NCBI RefSeq assembly: GCF_002204745.1
Contig: NZ_NIRR01000006.1
Span: forward strand, 1 to 64,000
Reading direction: 5' to 3'
Length of the DNA stretch: 64,000 bases
From: Hymenobacter amundsenii
GTDB taxonomy: Bacteria; Bacteroidota; Bacteroidia; Cytophagales; Hymenobacteraceae
Translations under genes and position numbers: made by a program
Shown: in pieces, positions 8,040-16,150 of the stretch
Layout of the letters: each line of letters opens with the position of its first letter
How positions within the stretch are numbered: the first letter of the stretch is position 1
Notes under the pieces: model-generated
The model's input: only the letters and a program-made list of their open reading frames with translations
Told to the model about the DNA's origin: nothing
The model's database searches: none

Positions 8040-8639
8040 ATGGAAATAGCCATAGTTGATTACAAAGGCGGCAATGTGCAGTCGGTGCTGTTTGCCCTGG
8101 AACGGCTGGGCGTTCAGGCCACGCTCACGGCCGACCACGACGTGCTGCGCCGGGCCGACAAGGTCCTGTTCCCGGGCGAGGGCGAGGCGGCTTCCGCCAT
8201 GAAGGAGCTACGGGTTCAGGGACTGGATGAGCTACTGCCCACGCTCACCCAACCCTTCCTTGGCATCTGTCTTGGCATGCAACTGCTGGGCCGCCACAGC
8301 CAGGAAGGCGGAGCGTTAGGTACCGATATGCTGGGAATTCTGCCCTTCGATGTAGTGCGCTTCCAGGCGGCCGCGCCGGAGCATAAGGTGCCGCACATGG
8401 GCTGGAACAATTTGCAGGCTTTGCGCGGTCCGCTGTTCGAGGGCCTAAGCGCTGAAGACTACGTGTATTTCGTGCACAGCTACTACGCGCCGGTGGGCAG
8501 CTACACCATTGCCGAGGCCGCCTACCCCGCGCCCTTCAGCGCCGCCGTGCAGCACGAAAACTTCTACGCCGTGCAGTTTCACACCGAAAAGAGCGGCCCC
8601 GTCGGCACCCGCATTCTGGAAAACTTTCTCAAGCTGTAA
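8040..8639 (+). CDS. hisH: Imidazole glycerol phosphate synthase, glutaminase subunit
   Basis: A 199-residue class I glutamine amidotransferase that releases ammonia from glutamine and passes it to HisF. The nucleophile Cys is in LGICLGMQLLG; the His-Glu pair is in AVQFHTEKSG; the oxyanion strand is in VLFPGEGEA. It starts at ATG 8040 after a 222-bp gap that holds a hairpin and a diverged direct copy of itself. It is followed by hisA and hisF, its partner, on the same strand. Confidence 0.96.
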   Translation: MEIAIVDYKGGNVQSVLFALERLGVQATLTADHDVLRRADKVLFPGEGEAASAMKELRVQGLDELLPTLTQPFLGICLGMQLLGRHSQEGGALGTDMLGILPFDVVRFQAAAPEHKVPHMGWNNLQALRGPLFEGLSAEDYVYFVHSYYAPVGSYTIAEAAYPAPFSAAVQHENFYAVQFHTEKSGPVGTRILENFLKL

Positions 8640-8656
8640 ACTGGTAACATCAGCCC

Positions 8657-8792
8657 GTCATGCTGAGTGAAGGCGCAGCCGCAGTCGAAGCATCTCTACC
8701 GCTTCGTTGCAAAGTCACTTGTTAGTCAGAGGTAGAGATGCTTCGACTGCGGCTGCGCCCCCTGGCTCAATCCGCCACAGGCTCAGCATGAC
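8657..8792. repeat. REP family B palindrome between hisH and hisA
   Basis: GTCATGCTGAG at the left and CTCAGCATGAC at the right, with inner arms carrying GTCGAAGCATCTCTACC and GGTAGAGATGCTTCGAC. Full or half copies of this family are at 6178, 35236, 44221 and 55003. Confidence 0.8.
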
Positions 8793-8806
8793 GAGCCTTT
8801 ATCACC

Positions 8807-8833
8807 AGCTATTAGCACCAAGCTCCAAACCAA
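8807..8833 (+). repeat. Short AGCT heptad array before hisA
   Basis: AGCTATT, AGCACCA, AGCTCCA (8807-8827) end 6 nt before the hisA ATG. It is the same 7-nt pattern as at hisD but with only three units. Confidence 0.5.
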
Positions 8834-9550
8834 ATGAATATCATTCCTGCCATTGACCTCATTAACGGCCAGTGCGTGCGCCTGACGGAGGGCGACTTTG
8901 CCCAGCAGACCACCTACGATTCCGACCCGCTGGCCGTGGCCCAGCGCTTTGAAGCCGCCGGCGTCAAGCGCCTGCATCTCGTCGACCTCGACGGGGCCCG
9001 GGCCAAGCAGCCCGTGAACCTGCACGTACTCGAGCGCATCGCCCGCCACACCAGCCTGCACATCGATTTCGGGGGCGGGCTGCAAAGCGAGGAAGCCGTG
9101 CGCCAGGCCTTCGACGCCGGGGCCCGGCAGATTACGGCCGGCAGCATTGCCGTGCGCGAACCCGAAACCGTAACCGGCTGGCTGCGCACCTTCGGGGCCG
9201 AGCGCATCATCATCGGGGCCGATTACCGCGACAACTACATTTCCATCAACGCCTGGGCCGAGCAGAGTGAGCGGACCCTGCGCGAGTTCGTGGAGTTCTA
9301 CCTCGCCACCGGGGCCACCACCTTCATCTGCACCGACGTGAGCAAGGACGGCAAGCTCCAGGGCCCATCGCTGGCCACCTACACCGAACTGCGCCAGCAG
9401 CTGCCCGCCGCCGAGCTGATTGCCAGCGGTGGGGTAACCACCATTGCCGACGTGAAAGCCCTGGCCGCCATCGGTATGCACGGCGCCATCATCGGCAAGG
9501 CCATCTACGAAGGTACCATCACGCTGGAGCAGCTGCAACCCTGGCTGTAG
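8834..9550 (+). CDS. hisA: ProFAR isomerase (phosphoribosylformimino-AICAR-P isomerase)
   Basis: A 238-residue (beta-alpha)8 barrel that isomerises ProFAR to PRFAR, step 4 of histidine synthesis. The catalytic Asp is in IIPAIDLINGQCVRL, the phosphate-binding loops are DFGGGLQSEE and ASGGVTTIADV, and the second Asp region is FICTDVSKDGKLQGPS. HisA and HisF are homologous half-barrel duplications and lie side by side here, separated by a palindromic repeat. Confidence 0.97.
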   Translation: MNIIPAIDLINGQCVRLTEGDFAQQTTYDSDPLAVAQRFEAAGVKRLHLVDLDGARAKQPVNLHVLERIARHTSLHIDFGGGLQSEEAVRQAFDAGARQITAGSIAVREPETVTGWLRTFGAERIIIGADYRDNYISINAWAEQSERTLREFVEFYLATGATTFICTDVSKDGKLQGPSLATYTELRQQLPAAELIASGGVTTIADVKALAAIGMHGAIIGKAIYEGTITLEQLQPWL

Positions 9551-9570
9551 GCGTTGCCGAATGGTTCTTC

Positions 9571-9669
9571 TGTCATCCTGAGCGAGCGAAAGACCTTATT
9601 ATGTCGGAGGGATACTTATCAACGGTGTCGTGCCTACCTGATAAGGTCTTCGCTCCGCTCAGGATGACA
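9571..9669. repeat. REP family C palindrome between hisA and hisF
   Basis: TGTCATCCTGAGCGAGCGAA at the left and the reverse complement of TGTCATCCTGAGCGGAGCGA at the right, with AGACCTTAT/ATAAGGTCT in the arms. Its arms are related to family B (GTCATxCTGAGC) but the inner sequence differs. Confidence 0.75.
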
Positions 9670-9688
9670 GTTTACTCTGACCACTTAT

Positions 9689-10447
9689 ATGCTAACCAAA
9701 CGAATCATTCCCTGCCTCGACGTGAAGGATGGGCGCACCGTGAAGGGCGTCCGCTTTGAGGGGCTGCGCGACGCCGGCGACCCGGTGGCGCTGGCTTCCC
9801 GCTATGCCCGCGAAGGGGCCGACGAGCTGGTGTTTCTCGACATCACGGCTACCAACCAGAAGCGCGCGACGCTCGTGGCCCTGGTGCGCGACGTGGCCCG
9901 GGAGCTGGACATTCCATTTACCGTGGGCGGCGGCATCGGCACCGTGTCCGACGTGGAAGCGCTGCTGATGAACGGGGCCGACAAGGTGAGCATCAACTCG
10001 GCCGCTTTGGCGCGGCCGGAGCTGATTGACGAGCTGGCCGCCCGCTTCGGCTCCCAGTGCATTGTGGTGGCCGCCGATGCCCGTTTCAACGACGCCGATG
10101 GCTGGCAGGTGTACACCCGCGCCGGCACCAACAACACCGGCCGCGACGCCGTGCAGTGGTGCCGCGAAGCCGCCGAGCGGGGCGCGGGCGAAATCCTGCT
10201 GACTTCCATGAGCAACGACGGCACCAAGGATGGCTTCGCCCTCGATATTACCGGGGCCGTTAGCCGGGCCGTGAGCATTCCGGTTATTGCCTCGGGCGGG
10301 GCCGGCTCCAAGCAGGACTTCACCAACGTCTTCCAACAAGCCCAGGCCGATGCCGGCCTCGCCGCCAGCATCTTCCACTTCGGCGAAATCGGTATCCGTG
10401 AGCTAAAAGAACACCTGCGCCGGGACGGTATTCCGATGCGCCTGTAG
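9689..10447 (+). CDS. hisF: Imidazole glycerol phosphate synthase, cyclase subunit
   Basis: A 252-residue (beta-alpha)8 barrel. It uses ammonia from HisH to turn PRFAR into imidazole glycerol phosphate and AICAR. The catalytic Asp pair is seen in [15 protein letters not shown] and [16 protein letters not shown]; phosphate loops are [11 protein letters not shown] and [11 protein letters not shown]. Length and motifs are normal. The AICAR by-product links the operon to purine synthesis. Confidence 0.97.
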   Translation: MLTKRIIPCLDVKDGRTVKGVRFEGLRDAGDPVALASRYAREGADELVFLDITATNQKRATLVALVRDVARELDIPFTVGGGIGTVSDVEALLMNGADKVSINSAALARPELIDELAARFGSQCIVVAADARFNDADGWQVYTRAGTNNTGRDAVQWCREAAERGAGEILLTSMSNDGTKDGFALDITGAVSRAVSIPVIASGGAGSKQDFTNVFQQAQADAGLAASIFHFGEIGIRELKEHLRRDGIPMRL

Positions 10448-10451
10448 CGGC

Positions 10452-10560
10452 TGGTTTTTGGTGGGTGGTTTTTGGTTTTTGGCTTCTCTGAATAGATAAA
10501 TCAGGAGGACAAAACAGTGAGAACGACTGCCAAAAACCAAAAACCACCCACCAAAAACCA
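10452..10560. repeat. 32-bp perfect inverted repeat built of TGGTTTT heptads, before hisIE
   Basis: Left arm 10452-10483 reads as heptads TGGTTTT, TGGTGGG, TGGTTTT, TGGTTTT, TGGC. Right arm 10529-10560 is its exact reverse complement. The spacer is 45 nt. The right arm ends 7 nt before the hisIE ATG. Same 7-nt period and same position relative to a start codon as the AGCT arrays, but a different sequence. Confidence 0.8.
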
Positions 10561-10567
10561 ATACCAA

Positions 10568-11209
10568 ATGGACTTTGCCAAAATGCCCGATGGGCTGATT
10601 CCCGTGATTGTGCAGGATGCCGCTACGGGCCAGGTGCTCATGCTGGGCTACCAGAACGAGGAAGCGCAGCGCGTGACCCGCGAAACGGGCCGCGTCACGT
10701 TCTTTTCCCGCTCCAAGCAGCGCCTCTGGACCAAAGGCGAAATCTCTGGCAACTACCTGACCGTGGTGAGCGAGCACGAAGACTGCGACCAGGACGCGCT
10801 GCTCATTCGCGCCATCCCCGACGGCCCGACTTGCCACCGCGGCACCACCAGCTGCTTCGAACAACCCGACCAGACGGCTTATCCGGCCCCGGCCGTGAGC
10901 TTCATCGCGGAGCTGGAGCGCCTGGTGCAACGCCGCCACCAGTTTCCCGACGAGGACCCCAACTCCTACACTGCCTCGCTGTTCCGCAAGGGCATGCCCA
11001 AAATCGCCCAGAAAGTGGGGGAGGAGGCCGTAGAAACGGTCATCGACGCCGTGGGTGGCAACGTGGAGGGCCTCAAGGGCGAAGCCGCCGACCTGTTGTA
11101 CCATTTGTTGGTCCTGCTGACGGCCTCGGGTTTGTCGCTGGAAGATGTGGTGGAAGTGCTGCGGGCGCGGCACAGTACCATTTCGGGCGGGGTACGGCGG
11201 CCGGAGTAG
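10568..11209 (+). CDS. hisI: Bifunctional phosphoribosyl-AMP cyclohydrolase / phosphoribosyl-ATP pyrophosphatase
   Basis: A 213-residue HisIE fusion for steps 2 and 3 of the pathway. The N-terminal HisI domain has RLWTKGEISGNYLTV and the metal-binding HEDCDQDALL and GPTCHRGTTSCF. The C-terminal HisE domain (from about 125) has SYTASLFRKGMPKIAQKVGE and EAVETVIDA, an all-alpha pyrophosphatase. The ATG at 10568 is chosen; an upstream GTG at 10517 would translate the inverted repeat and is unlikely. It is the last gene of the operon. Confidence 0.96.
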   Translation: MDFAKMPDGLIPVIVQDAATGQVLMLGYQNEEAQRVTRETGRVTFFSRSKQRLWTKGEISGNYLTVVSEHEDCDQDALLIRAIPDGPTCHRGTTSCFEQPDQTAYPAPAVSFIAELERLVQRRHQFPDEDPNSYTASLFRKGMPKIAQKVGEEAVETVIDAVGGNVEGLKGEAADLLYHLLVLLTASGLSLEDVVEVLRARHSTISGGVRRPE

Positions 11210-11303
11210 CCTAACGCAGTCGGTAAGTGACTTGGATAGCGGAAGCTTTGTCTTTTGCTGCGTTCCGCAACTTGGATCAGAGAAAGCGTTATGGCGACTA
11301 AAA

Positions 11304-11338
11304 CAAACTGCCCCGGCCGGTATGGTCGGGGCAGTTTG
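11304..11338. terminator. Terminator at the end of the his operon (works best on minus strand)
   Basis: CAAACTGCCCCG and CGGGGCAGTTTG form a perfect 12-bp stem around an 11-nt loop. On the minus strand it is followed by TTTT, so it is a good terminator for the FG-GAP gene; on the plus strand it can end the his transcript as a strong hairpin. Confidence 0.7.
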
Positions 11339-11420
11339 CTGTATCTAGGAAGTAGCCTGGAAAAGAGGTTGTTGGCTTGAGGACTTGGCAGTAGGTCTGC
11401 TGCGGGATCTGTGTAAGGGC

Positions 11421-12905
11421 TTATTCCACTACCAACCGGCGGGTCAAGATGCCGTCGGTGGAGCTCAGGCGCAGCACGTACACACCCCGGGGCAGGTCGG
11501 CGACGGAGAGCGTGGCGGCAGGAGCAGCCAGCTCGGCGCGGCGTACTACCCGGCCGAGCGCATCGAGCAAGGTGGCGTTGAGCGTCTGGGACGAGGCGTT
11601 CGACTGGCGCACTGTCACTACGTCGCGAGCCGGATTAGGGTAAATATCCACCCCGGCCAGGCGGGCAGTGGCAGTGCTGAGCACGGTGCCCGTCTGGTTG
11701 AGCAACACATGCACCGTGTTGTCGCCCTCGCAGCCGATGACGACGTCCAACTTAAAGTCGCCGTTCACGTCGGCGAACTGCATGGTGACCGGGTTGCGGC
11801 CCACCGCGTAACTGACGGGCGTACGGTAACGGGTTATGCCCGGCTCAGAGGTATGCTCGAATACGTGGAGCTGACCATCAGCCGTAAGCACGAGCATTTC
11901 CGGCCGGCGGTCGTCGTTGAGGTCCTGGAGCATCACCTGGCGCGGGGCGGCCGAGAGCGGGTACGAGACGGTGGTGCCGAACTCGCCGGTGCGTGAGTTA
12001 AGGAAGAGCGTTATCTCGTTGCTGCCTTCGTGGGCTAGTGCAATGTCGGGCAGGAAATCGCCGCTTACATCGGCAGCGGCCACCTGCACCGGCCGGCTAC
12101 CCAGGCTGGGTAGCACGTCGGCCCGCTGGTTGTTGGCCCATTCGGGGTAGCGGTCGGCGCGGGAACTAGCGATAACGACCGTAAACTGGTTGTTGTCTGG
12201 GTTGGTGACGACTAGGTCTTCTACCCCGTCGCGGTTGAAATCGGCCAGGGCAAAGTTGGAGGGACGGTAGGCGGGAGTTCGGAAGCGGGAAAACTCATAC
12301 CCTGGCTGGATGCGGATTTCCGGCAGTAGCCGCTGGCGATAGATGCCAGCATTGATGGTATACCCGGTCGGGTCGATTGAGTAGATAAAGTCGATCCAGC
12401 CGTCGCTGTTGAGGTCGCGGGCTTGTAGTTGCGGGTTGACCAGCCCTTCTACCTGACCGAAGTAGTTGTTATCGACCGGGCCGTTACCCGGCGGAATGGG
12501 GGTAAACTGGCCGCTGCCGTCGTTCTTGTTGGTGAGCAGGGTATAGAGGTTGCTGGGGCCGCTGATAGCTACCAGATCAATGTACGCGCGCTGGGACGCA
12601 TTGCCCAGTGGCACGGCTACCAGACCTGAGGGTGCCTGCCCCGCATCATAGGTGCCCGCGGGCTGGCTGGGGAAAGTACCATTGGAGCCTTGCAGGTAGA
12701 CGCCGATGGAGTTGAGCCCGCGCTGGCAGACGGCCACATCGGGGCGTCGGTCCTGGTTGTAATCGGCGATGGCCAGGGCGCTGGGGGCGGCCCCGGCCGG
12801 CAGGGTGATGACAGTGCTGGCGGCGAGCCGCACGTGCGGCGTGGGCTGGGCGAAAGCCGTGGCGGTAGTGGCCATCAGGCCAATAAGGGGTAATAGTTTA
12901 GGCAT
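11421..12905 (-). CDS. FG-GAP/VCBS repeat protein with T9SS sorting domain
   Basis: A 494-residue secreted protein. The start at 12905 gives a signal peptide (MPKLLPLIGLMATTATAFAQ). The body has repeated Asp-rich calcium-binding motifs of the FG-GAP/VCBS type: IADYNQDRRPDVAVC, ARDLNSDGWIDFIYS, LADFNRDGVEDLVVT, AADVSGDFLPDIALA, LQDLNDDRRPEMLVL, FADVNGDFKLDVVIG, which predict a beta-propeller. The last about 75 residues (YPNPARDVVTV, LPRGVYVLRL, TRRLVVE) are a type A C-terminal sorting domain used by the type IX secretion system. It is therefore exported through T9SS and anchored at or released from the cell surface. Ligand unknown. Confidence 0.88.
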   Translation of the reverse strand: MPKLLPLIGLMATTATAFAQPTPHVRLAASTVITLPAGAAPSALAIADYNQDRRPDVAVCQRGLNSIGVYLQGSNGTFPSQPAGTYDAGQAPSGLVAVPLGNASQRAYIDLVAISGPSNLYTLLTNKNDGSGQFTPIPPGNGPVDNNYFGQVEGLVNPQLQARDLNSDGWIDFIYSIDPTGYTINAGIYRQRLLPEIRIQPGYEFSRFRTPAYRPSNFALADFNRDGVEDLVVTNPDNNQFTVVIASSRADRYPEWANNQRADVLPSLGSRPVQVAAADVSGDFLPDIALAHEGSNEITLFLNSRTGEFGTTVSYPLSAAPRQVMLQDLNDDRRPEMLVLTADGQLHVFEHTSEPGITRYRTPVSYAVGRNPVTMQFADVNGDFKLDVVIGCEGDNTVHVLLNQTGTVLSTATARLAGVDIYPNPARDVVTVRQSNASSQTLNATLLDALGRVVRRAELAAPAATLSVADLPRGVYVLRLSSTDGILTRRLVVE

Positions 12906-13298
12906 AAAGATGTTGTTAATATGGTTTTGAGGGATGAAGATATACAAAGAGTTTGGGGGTTGGACTAACTTCCGATCAAACCTGCTAGAATAATCAAAAA
13001 TTTGACTTATTCTGATAAATAACAGTAACGAATGATTTATGCATTCTATCATTTTTTATTGTTGACTCAAAACCATAACTGTTATGATGTAACTAGCGGG
13101 AATCATTTGCTATGTGTTAAAAAGGTAATAATAGTTTTATTTCTGAACGCTTAACTCAAAATTTCTGGCGATAAAATAGTGATTTATCCTTCTTGTAGCT
13201 TATCAACTATGATGCGGGTGATCATCATGAAATATGGTGAGTGCATACCCCTTCTGCATTCCTTCCGTACCTTGCCGGCCCTTTTAGCTGTTGATTCT
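12906..13298. other. AT-rich divergent intergenic region
   Basis: No gene is supported here. It separates the minus-strand FG-GAP gene from the plus-strand GT2 gene and is much richer in A and T than its surroundings, so it probably holds both promoters. A short palindromic site TCAAA-AA-TTTGA lies at 12994-13005. No clear TAnnTTTG element was found. Confidence 0.4.
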
Positions 13299-14075
13299 AT
13301 GCCCGCTGCCAACGCCGCTTACCTCGCCACCCAAAGCCTAACGGTGCTCGTGCCCGTGTATAACGAAGAAGAAAGCCTGGGGCAGTTCGTGGTGGAGATG
13401 GATAAGTTTCTGGCCCAGACGCCGGTGGCCACCACGGTGCTCTTCGTCAACGACGGCTCGACCGACGGCTCGCTGGTTATTCTGCGGGCGGTGTGCGGGC
13501 AGAAACCGGCCTACGAGTTCATCAGCCTCAAAGAAAACCGGGGCCTGAGCACAGCCGTCAAAGCCGGCATCGACCACGCCCGCACCACGCTCATCGGCTA
13601 CATCGACTCCGATATCCAAACCACGCCGCTCGATTTCCTGACCTTTTTTGAGTTTCTGCCCGCCTTCGATATGGTGAACGGCATCCGGGCCAAGCGCCAG
13701 GATACGCTGGTCAAAAAGCTCTCCTCCAAAATTGCCAACGGGGTGCGGCGCACGCTCATCAACGACGGCATCCAGGATACGGGCTGCCCGCTGAAAATCA
13801 TCAAAACTGAGCATGCCCGCCGTATTCCGTTGTTTCACGGCATGCACCGCTTCCTGGGGGCGCTGGTGCAGCTTCAGGGTGGTAAAGTCAAGCAGCTGCC
13901 GGTGCGCCACTTCCCGCGCTTCGCCGGTACGGCCAAGTACAACCTCTGGAACCGGGCCTGGAAGCCGCTGGTCGACACGTTCGGCTTCCGCTGGATTCGC
14001 AGCCGCTGGAAGAACTACGACATCAGCGAGCAGCAGGGCGGCCATGCGCCGGCCGCAGCGCCGGCAGCGGAGTAG
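13299..14075 (+). CDS. Family 2 glycosyltransferase, DPM1/ArnC-like
   Basis: A 258-residue GT-A enzyme that probably moves a sugar from a nucleotide donor onto polyprenyl phosphate. Seen: LTVLVPVYNEEESLG at the N-terminus, VLFVNDGSTDGSLV, and the metal-binding IGYIDSDIQTTPLDFL. A C-terminal basic region has RFAGTAKYNLWNR. No transmembrane pair is obvious, unlike ArnC. The ATG at 13299 is preferred because the family motif starts right after it; longer in-frame starts exist upstream (from 13179). It is followed closely by a LABN-domain gene, and an ArnT-like transferase lies at 18358, a combination known in lipid A or envelope glycan modification. Confidence 0.85.
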   Translation: MPAANAAYLATQSLTVLVPVYNEEESLGQFVVEMDKFLAQTPVATTVLFVNDGSTDGSLVILRAVCGQKPAYEFISLKENRGLSTAVKAGIDHARTTLIGYIDSDIQTTPLDFLTFFEFLPAFDMVNGIRAKRQDTLVKKLSSKIANGVRRTLINDGIQDTGCPLKIIKTEHARRIPLFHGMHRFLGALVQLQGGKVKQLPVRHFPRFAGTAKYNLWNRAWKPLVDTFGFRWIRSRWKNYDISEQQGGHAPAAAPAAE

Positions 14076-14134
14076 GTAGGTGAGTGAAGTAGACGAAACA
14101 GGTAGACGACGACGAAAAAACGGTGCTGATAGCC

Positions 14135-14827
14135 ATGAAAACGCTTTTGGGTACGGCCAATGTGGCGCTGGTTATCGGGTTGTTGTCGCAGCTGCTGTTT
14201 TCGAGTCGCATCGTGCTGCAATGGATTCAGAGCGAGCGGGCCAAGCGGGTGCTCGTGCCCACGCTGTTCTGGCAAATCAGCCTGGTATCGTCGTTTCTGA
14301 TGATTGTTTACGGCATTCTGCGCCACGACCCCGTTATCCTCGGGGCCCAGCTCATCAGTTACGCCATCTACATTCGCAACCTGCAACTGCTGCGCGAGTG
14401 GGACAAGCTCAGTCCCTGGTTCCGGGCGGCCGCTTACGCCTTGCCAGTAGCCATGCTGGGTTGGTTTGTGGCCGGCAACCGCCATTTCAGTCTGCGGGCC
14501 ATGTTGGGCACCGAAATTCCGGGCGGCCTGCTGCTGCTCGGGGCGGTGGGCCAGGCCATTTTTCTGCTCCGTTTCGTGTACCAATGGATTTACTCCGAGC
14601 GGAAGGGTGAATCGAGCCTGCCGCTGAGCTTCTGGATTATCAGCCTGGTGGGGTCGTTGCTGATTCTGGCCTACGCCGTTATGCGCCGGGATGCCGTGCT
14701 CATCATTGGCAACGTCTTCGGTACGGTCGTGTACGCCCGCAACATGGTGCTGCTGCGGCGGGAGCTGCGCGGGGTGCCGGCCGTGGCCCTGCCTCAAGTC
14801 AACAGCGAGTCGAATATCAACTCCTGA
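14135..14827 (+). CDS. Membrane protein with two lipid A synthase N-terminal-type (LABN) domains
   Basis: A 230-residue integral membrane protein with about six to eight hydrophobic segments. It contains two copies of the LABN module: FSSRIVLQWIQSERAK with FWQISLVSSFLMIVYGI (residues about 20-90), and FLLRFVYQWIYSERKG with FWIISLVGSLLILAYAV (about 145-215). The conserved QWIxSER motif is present in both. LABN domains are found alone or fused to LpxB, and near GT2 and ArnT-like genes; the function is not settled but the context points to lipid-linked sugar handling. It is 59 bp after the GT2 gene and ends before a strong terminator. Confidence 0.85.
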   Translation: MKTLLGTANVALVIGLLSQLLFSSRIVLQWIQSERAKRVLVPTLFWQISLVSSFLMIVYGILRHDPVILGAQLISYAIYIRNLQLLREWDKLSPWFRAAAYALPVAMLGWFVAGNRHFSLRAMLGTEIPGGLLLLGAVGQAIFLLRFVYQWIYSERKGESSLPLSFWIISLVGSLLILAYAVMRRDAVLIIGNVFGTVVYARNMVLLRRELRGVPAVALPQVNSESNINS

Positions 14828-14857
14828 CAATCGCCCGAACGCGCAGCATATTATCGA

Positions 14858-14910
14858 CCTAAAAAAGGATGGTTCCCGACTCAATGAGCCGGGAACCATC
14901 CTTTTTTAGG
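14858..14910. terminator. Long bidirectional terminator hairpin
   Basis: A perfect 21-bp stem runs inward from CCTAAAAAAGGATGG at 14858 and CCATCCTTTTTTAGG at 14896-14910, with an 11-nt loop. Flanking A and T runs make it work on both strands. It lies between the convergent LABN and DoxX genes. Confidence 0.9.
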
Positions 14911-14936
14911 TTCAGCCTACAAAGCCAAGGGCGGCC

Positions 14937-15305
14937 TTACCGCACGGCCACGGCCGGTTTGCGCAGCCACAGCAGTACGGCCAGCAACACCAACAGGACA
15001 ATGGCCGGAGCGCCGCCCGCCAGGCCACCCGGGATTTTGGTGGCGTGCATCACCACCGCCCCTAGCATAATCAGGATAAGGCCCAGGGCCGCTGGGCGCA
15101 CGAACCGGGGAATAAGCAGGCCGATACCGCCGAGTACTTCGGCCCCGGCCACCACGTAGGCCATCACGGCGGGTAAGCCCAGGCTTTCAAACATGCCGAT
15201 CGTGCCGGCCAGATCACGGAATTTATTGCCGCCGGAGGCGATGAAGGCGAGGCCCAATAAGACCTGGAGAATCCAAGCGAGTACGTTGCGGGTAGAAGCA
15301 GACAT
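14937..15305 (-). CDS. DoxX family membrane protein
   Basis: A 122-residue protein with four predicted transmembrane helices. The start at 15305 (MSASTRNVLAW) fits the family N-terminus; a longer frame to 15371 is less likely. Family features: LLGLAFIASGGNKFRDLAG, then AYVVAGAEVLGGIGLLIPRF and LILIMLGAVVMHATKIP. DoxX-like proteins are linked to thiosulfate:quinone oxidoreductase or to oxidative-stress membrane complexes, but most members have no known role. It seems to stand alone, convergent with the LABN gene. Confidence 0.85.
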   Translation of the reverse strand: MSASTRNVLAWILQVLLGLAFIASGGNKFRDLAGTIGMFESLGLPAVMAYVVAGAEVLGGIGLLIPRFVRPAALGLILIMLGAVVMHATKIPGGLAGGAPAIVLLVLLAVLLWLRKPAVAVR

Positions 15306-15415
15306 AGCTGGTGGTTTTGGGGAACTGATCAAATGAAAAAAGCCAGGGGCTACGACCCACGGCCGGGGCAATATACTGAGAGCCGACGAGTAGGAGTTAC
15401 CAGGCTGGCCGGCGG

Positions 15416-15590
15416 CTAGAGCCTGTTATGCACTGGTGCGCCGAAACGCGGTTTATCAAAAGCACCTCAACGCATTGGAAGCCCTTTACGACACGCAGAG
15501 ACACTTTTAGTACTGGGCTACCCTTGCTTCTGCTGTAACCAGTCACAGAAAAGTGCCTCAGTTGCTCAAAAAGTACATAACAGGCTCTAG
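15416..15590. mobile_element. MITE-like element, about 171 bp
   Basis: CTAGAGCCTGTTATG (15416-15430) and its exact reverse complement at 15576-15590 bound the element; the similarity extends to 19 bp with one mismatch. If the terminal repeats begin at GAGCC, the flanks give a TA target duplication (GCTA...TAGC). There is no coding capacity inside. The right end supplies the TAG stop of the next minus-strand gene. Confidence 0.6.
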
Positions 15591-16051
15591 CGGTGGAAGT
15601 CTATGAATGAATTTCCGCCTGCAGGCTTGGGGCTGAAGGAAAATCCATACACGGTTTCAAGCGTGAAGCGGGTAGGGGTGAGGTCGCGCACGTACCGGCG
15701 TGTGAGGATGGGGTCGTAATTGCCCGGTCCCAGGCTGAAGCCGATTTCTTCGCCCGTGCGGCCGTAGTTTCCTTTTTCGCGCGTGGGCGCGGCCAGCGGC
15801 ATCCCGCTACGATCATAGTCGTAGTCGACTTTGGTGTAGGTGGTGGCGGCAAAGTCGAATTCCTGCCGGTGGACGATGGTAGTGTCGTAGCTGATGGGTC
15901 CTCCGGTCGTCGTGTAGCGGACTAAACGCTCGGTATCAGCCTGCCAGTGGCCTAGCAGCGCGTCAACTGGCGCGGGGGTAGCATCGGCGGCTGGGGAGTG
16001 GCATCCAACCACGACTGCCAGCAGTGGGAAAAGTAAGTAGCAGGGCTTCAT
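15587..16051 (-). CDS. Lipocalin-like lipoprotein of unknown function
   Basis: A 154-residue protein with a lipoprotein signal (MKPCYLLFPLLAVVVGC, lipidation Cys at 17). The rest starts with LLGHWQADTERLVRYTTTGG and alternates strands, as in small lipocalin-like domains, but I cannot assign a family. It would be anchored to a membrane facing the periplasm. Its stop codon lies in the border of the MITE-like element at 15416-15590, so the C-terminus may have been shortened by that insertion. Confidence 0.65.
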   Translation of the reverse strand: MKPCYLLFPLLAVVVGCHSPAADATPAPVDALLGHWQADTERLVRYTTTGGPISYDTTIVHRQEFDFAATTYTKVDYDYDRSGMPLAAPTREKGNYGRTGEEIGFSLGPGNYDPILTRRYVRDLTPTRFTLETVYGFSFSPKPAGGNSFIDFHR

Positions 16052-16150
16052 TGTGGCTAAAGATAGGCTGCCCGTCGCTCAAGAATGCCTGCCCCAAAGA
16101 AATTTTGCTCTTGGAAGCCCAGCGCCATAATTAGCTGCTTGTAAAGCCTG

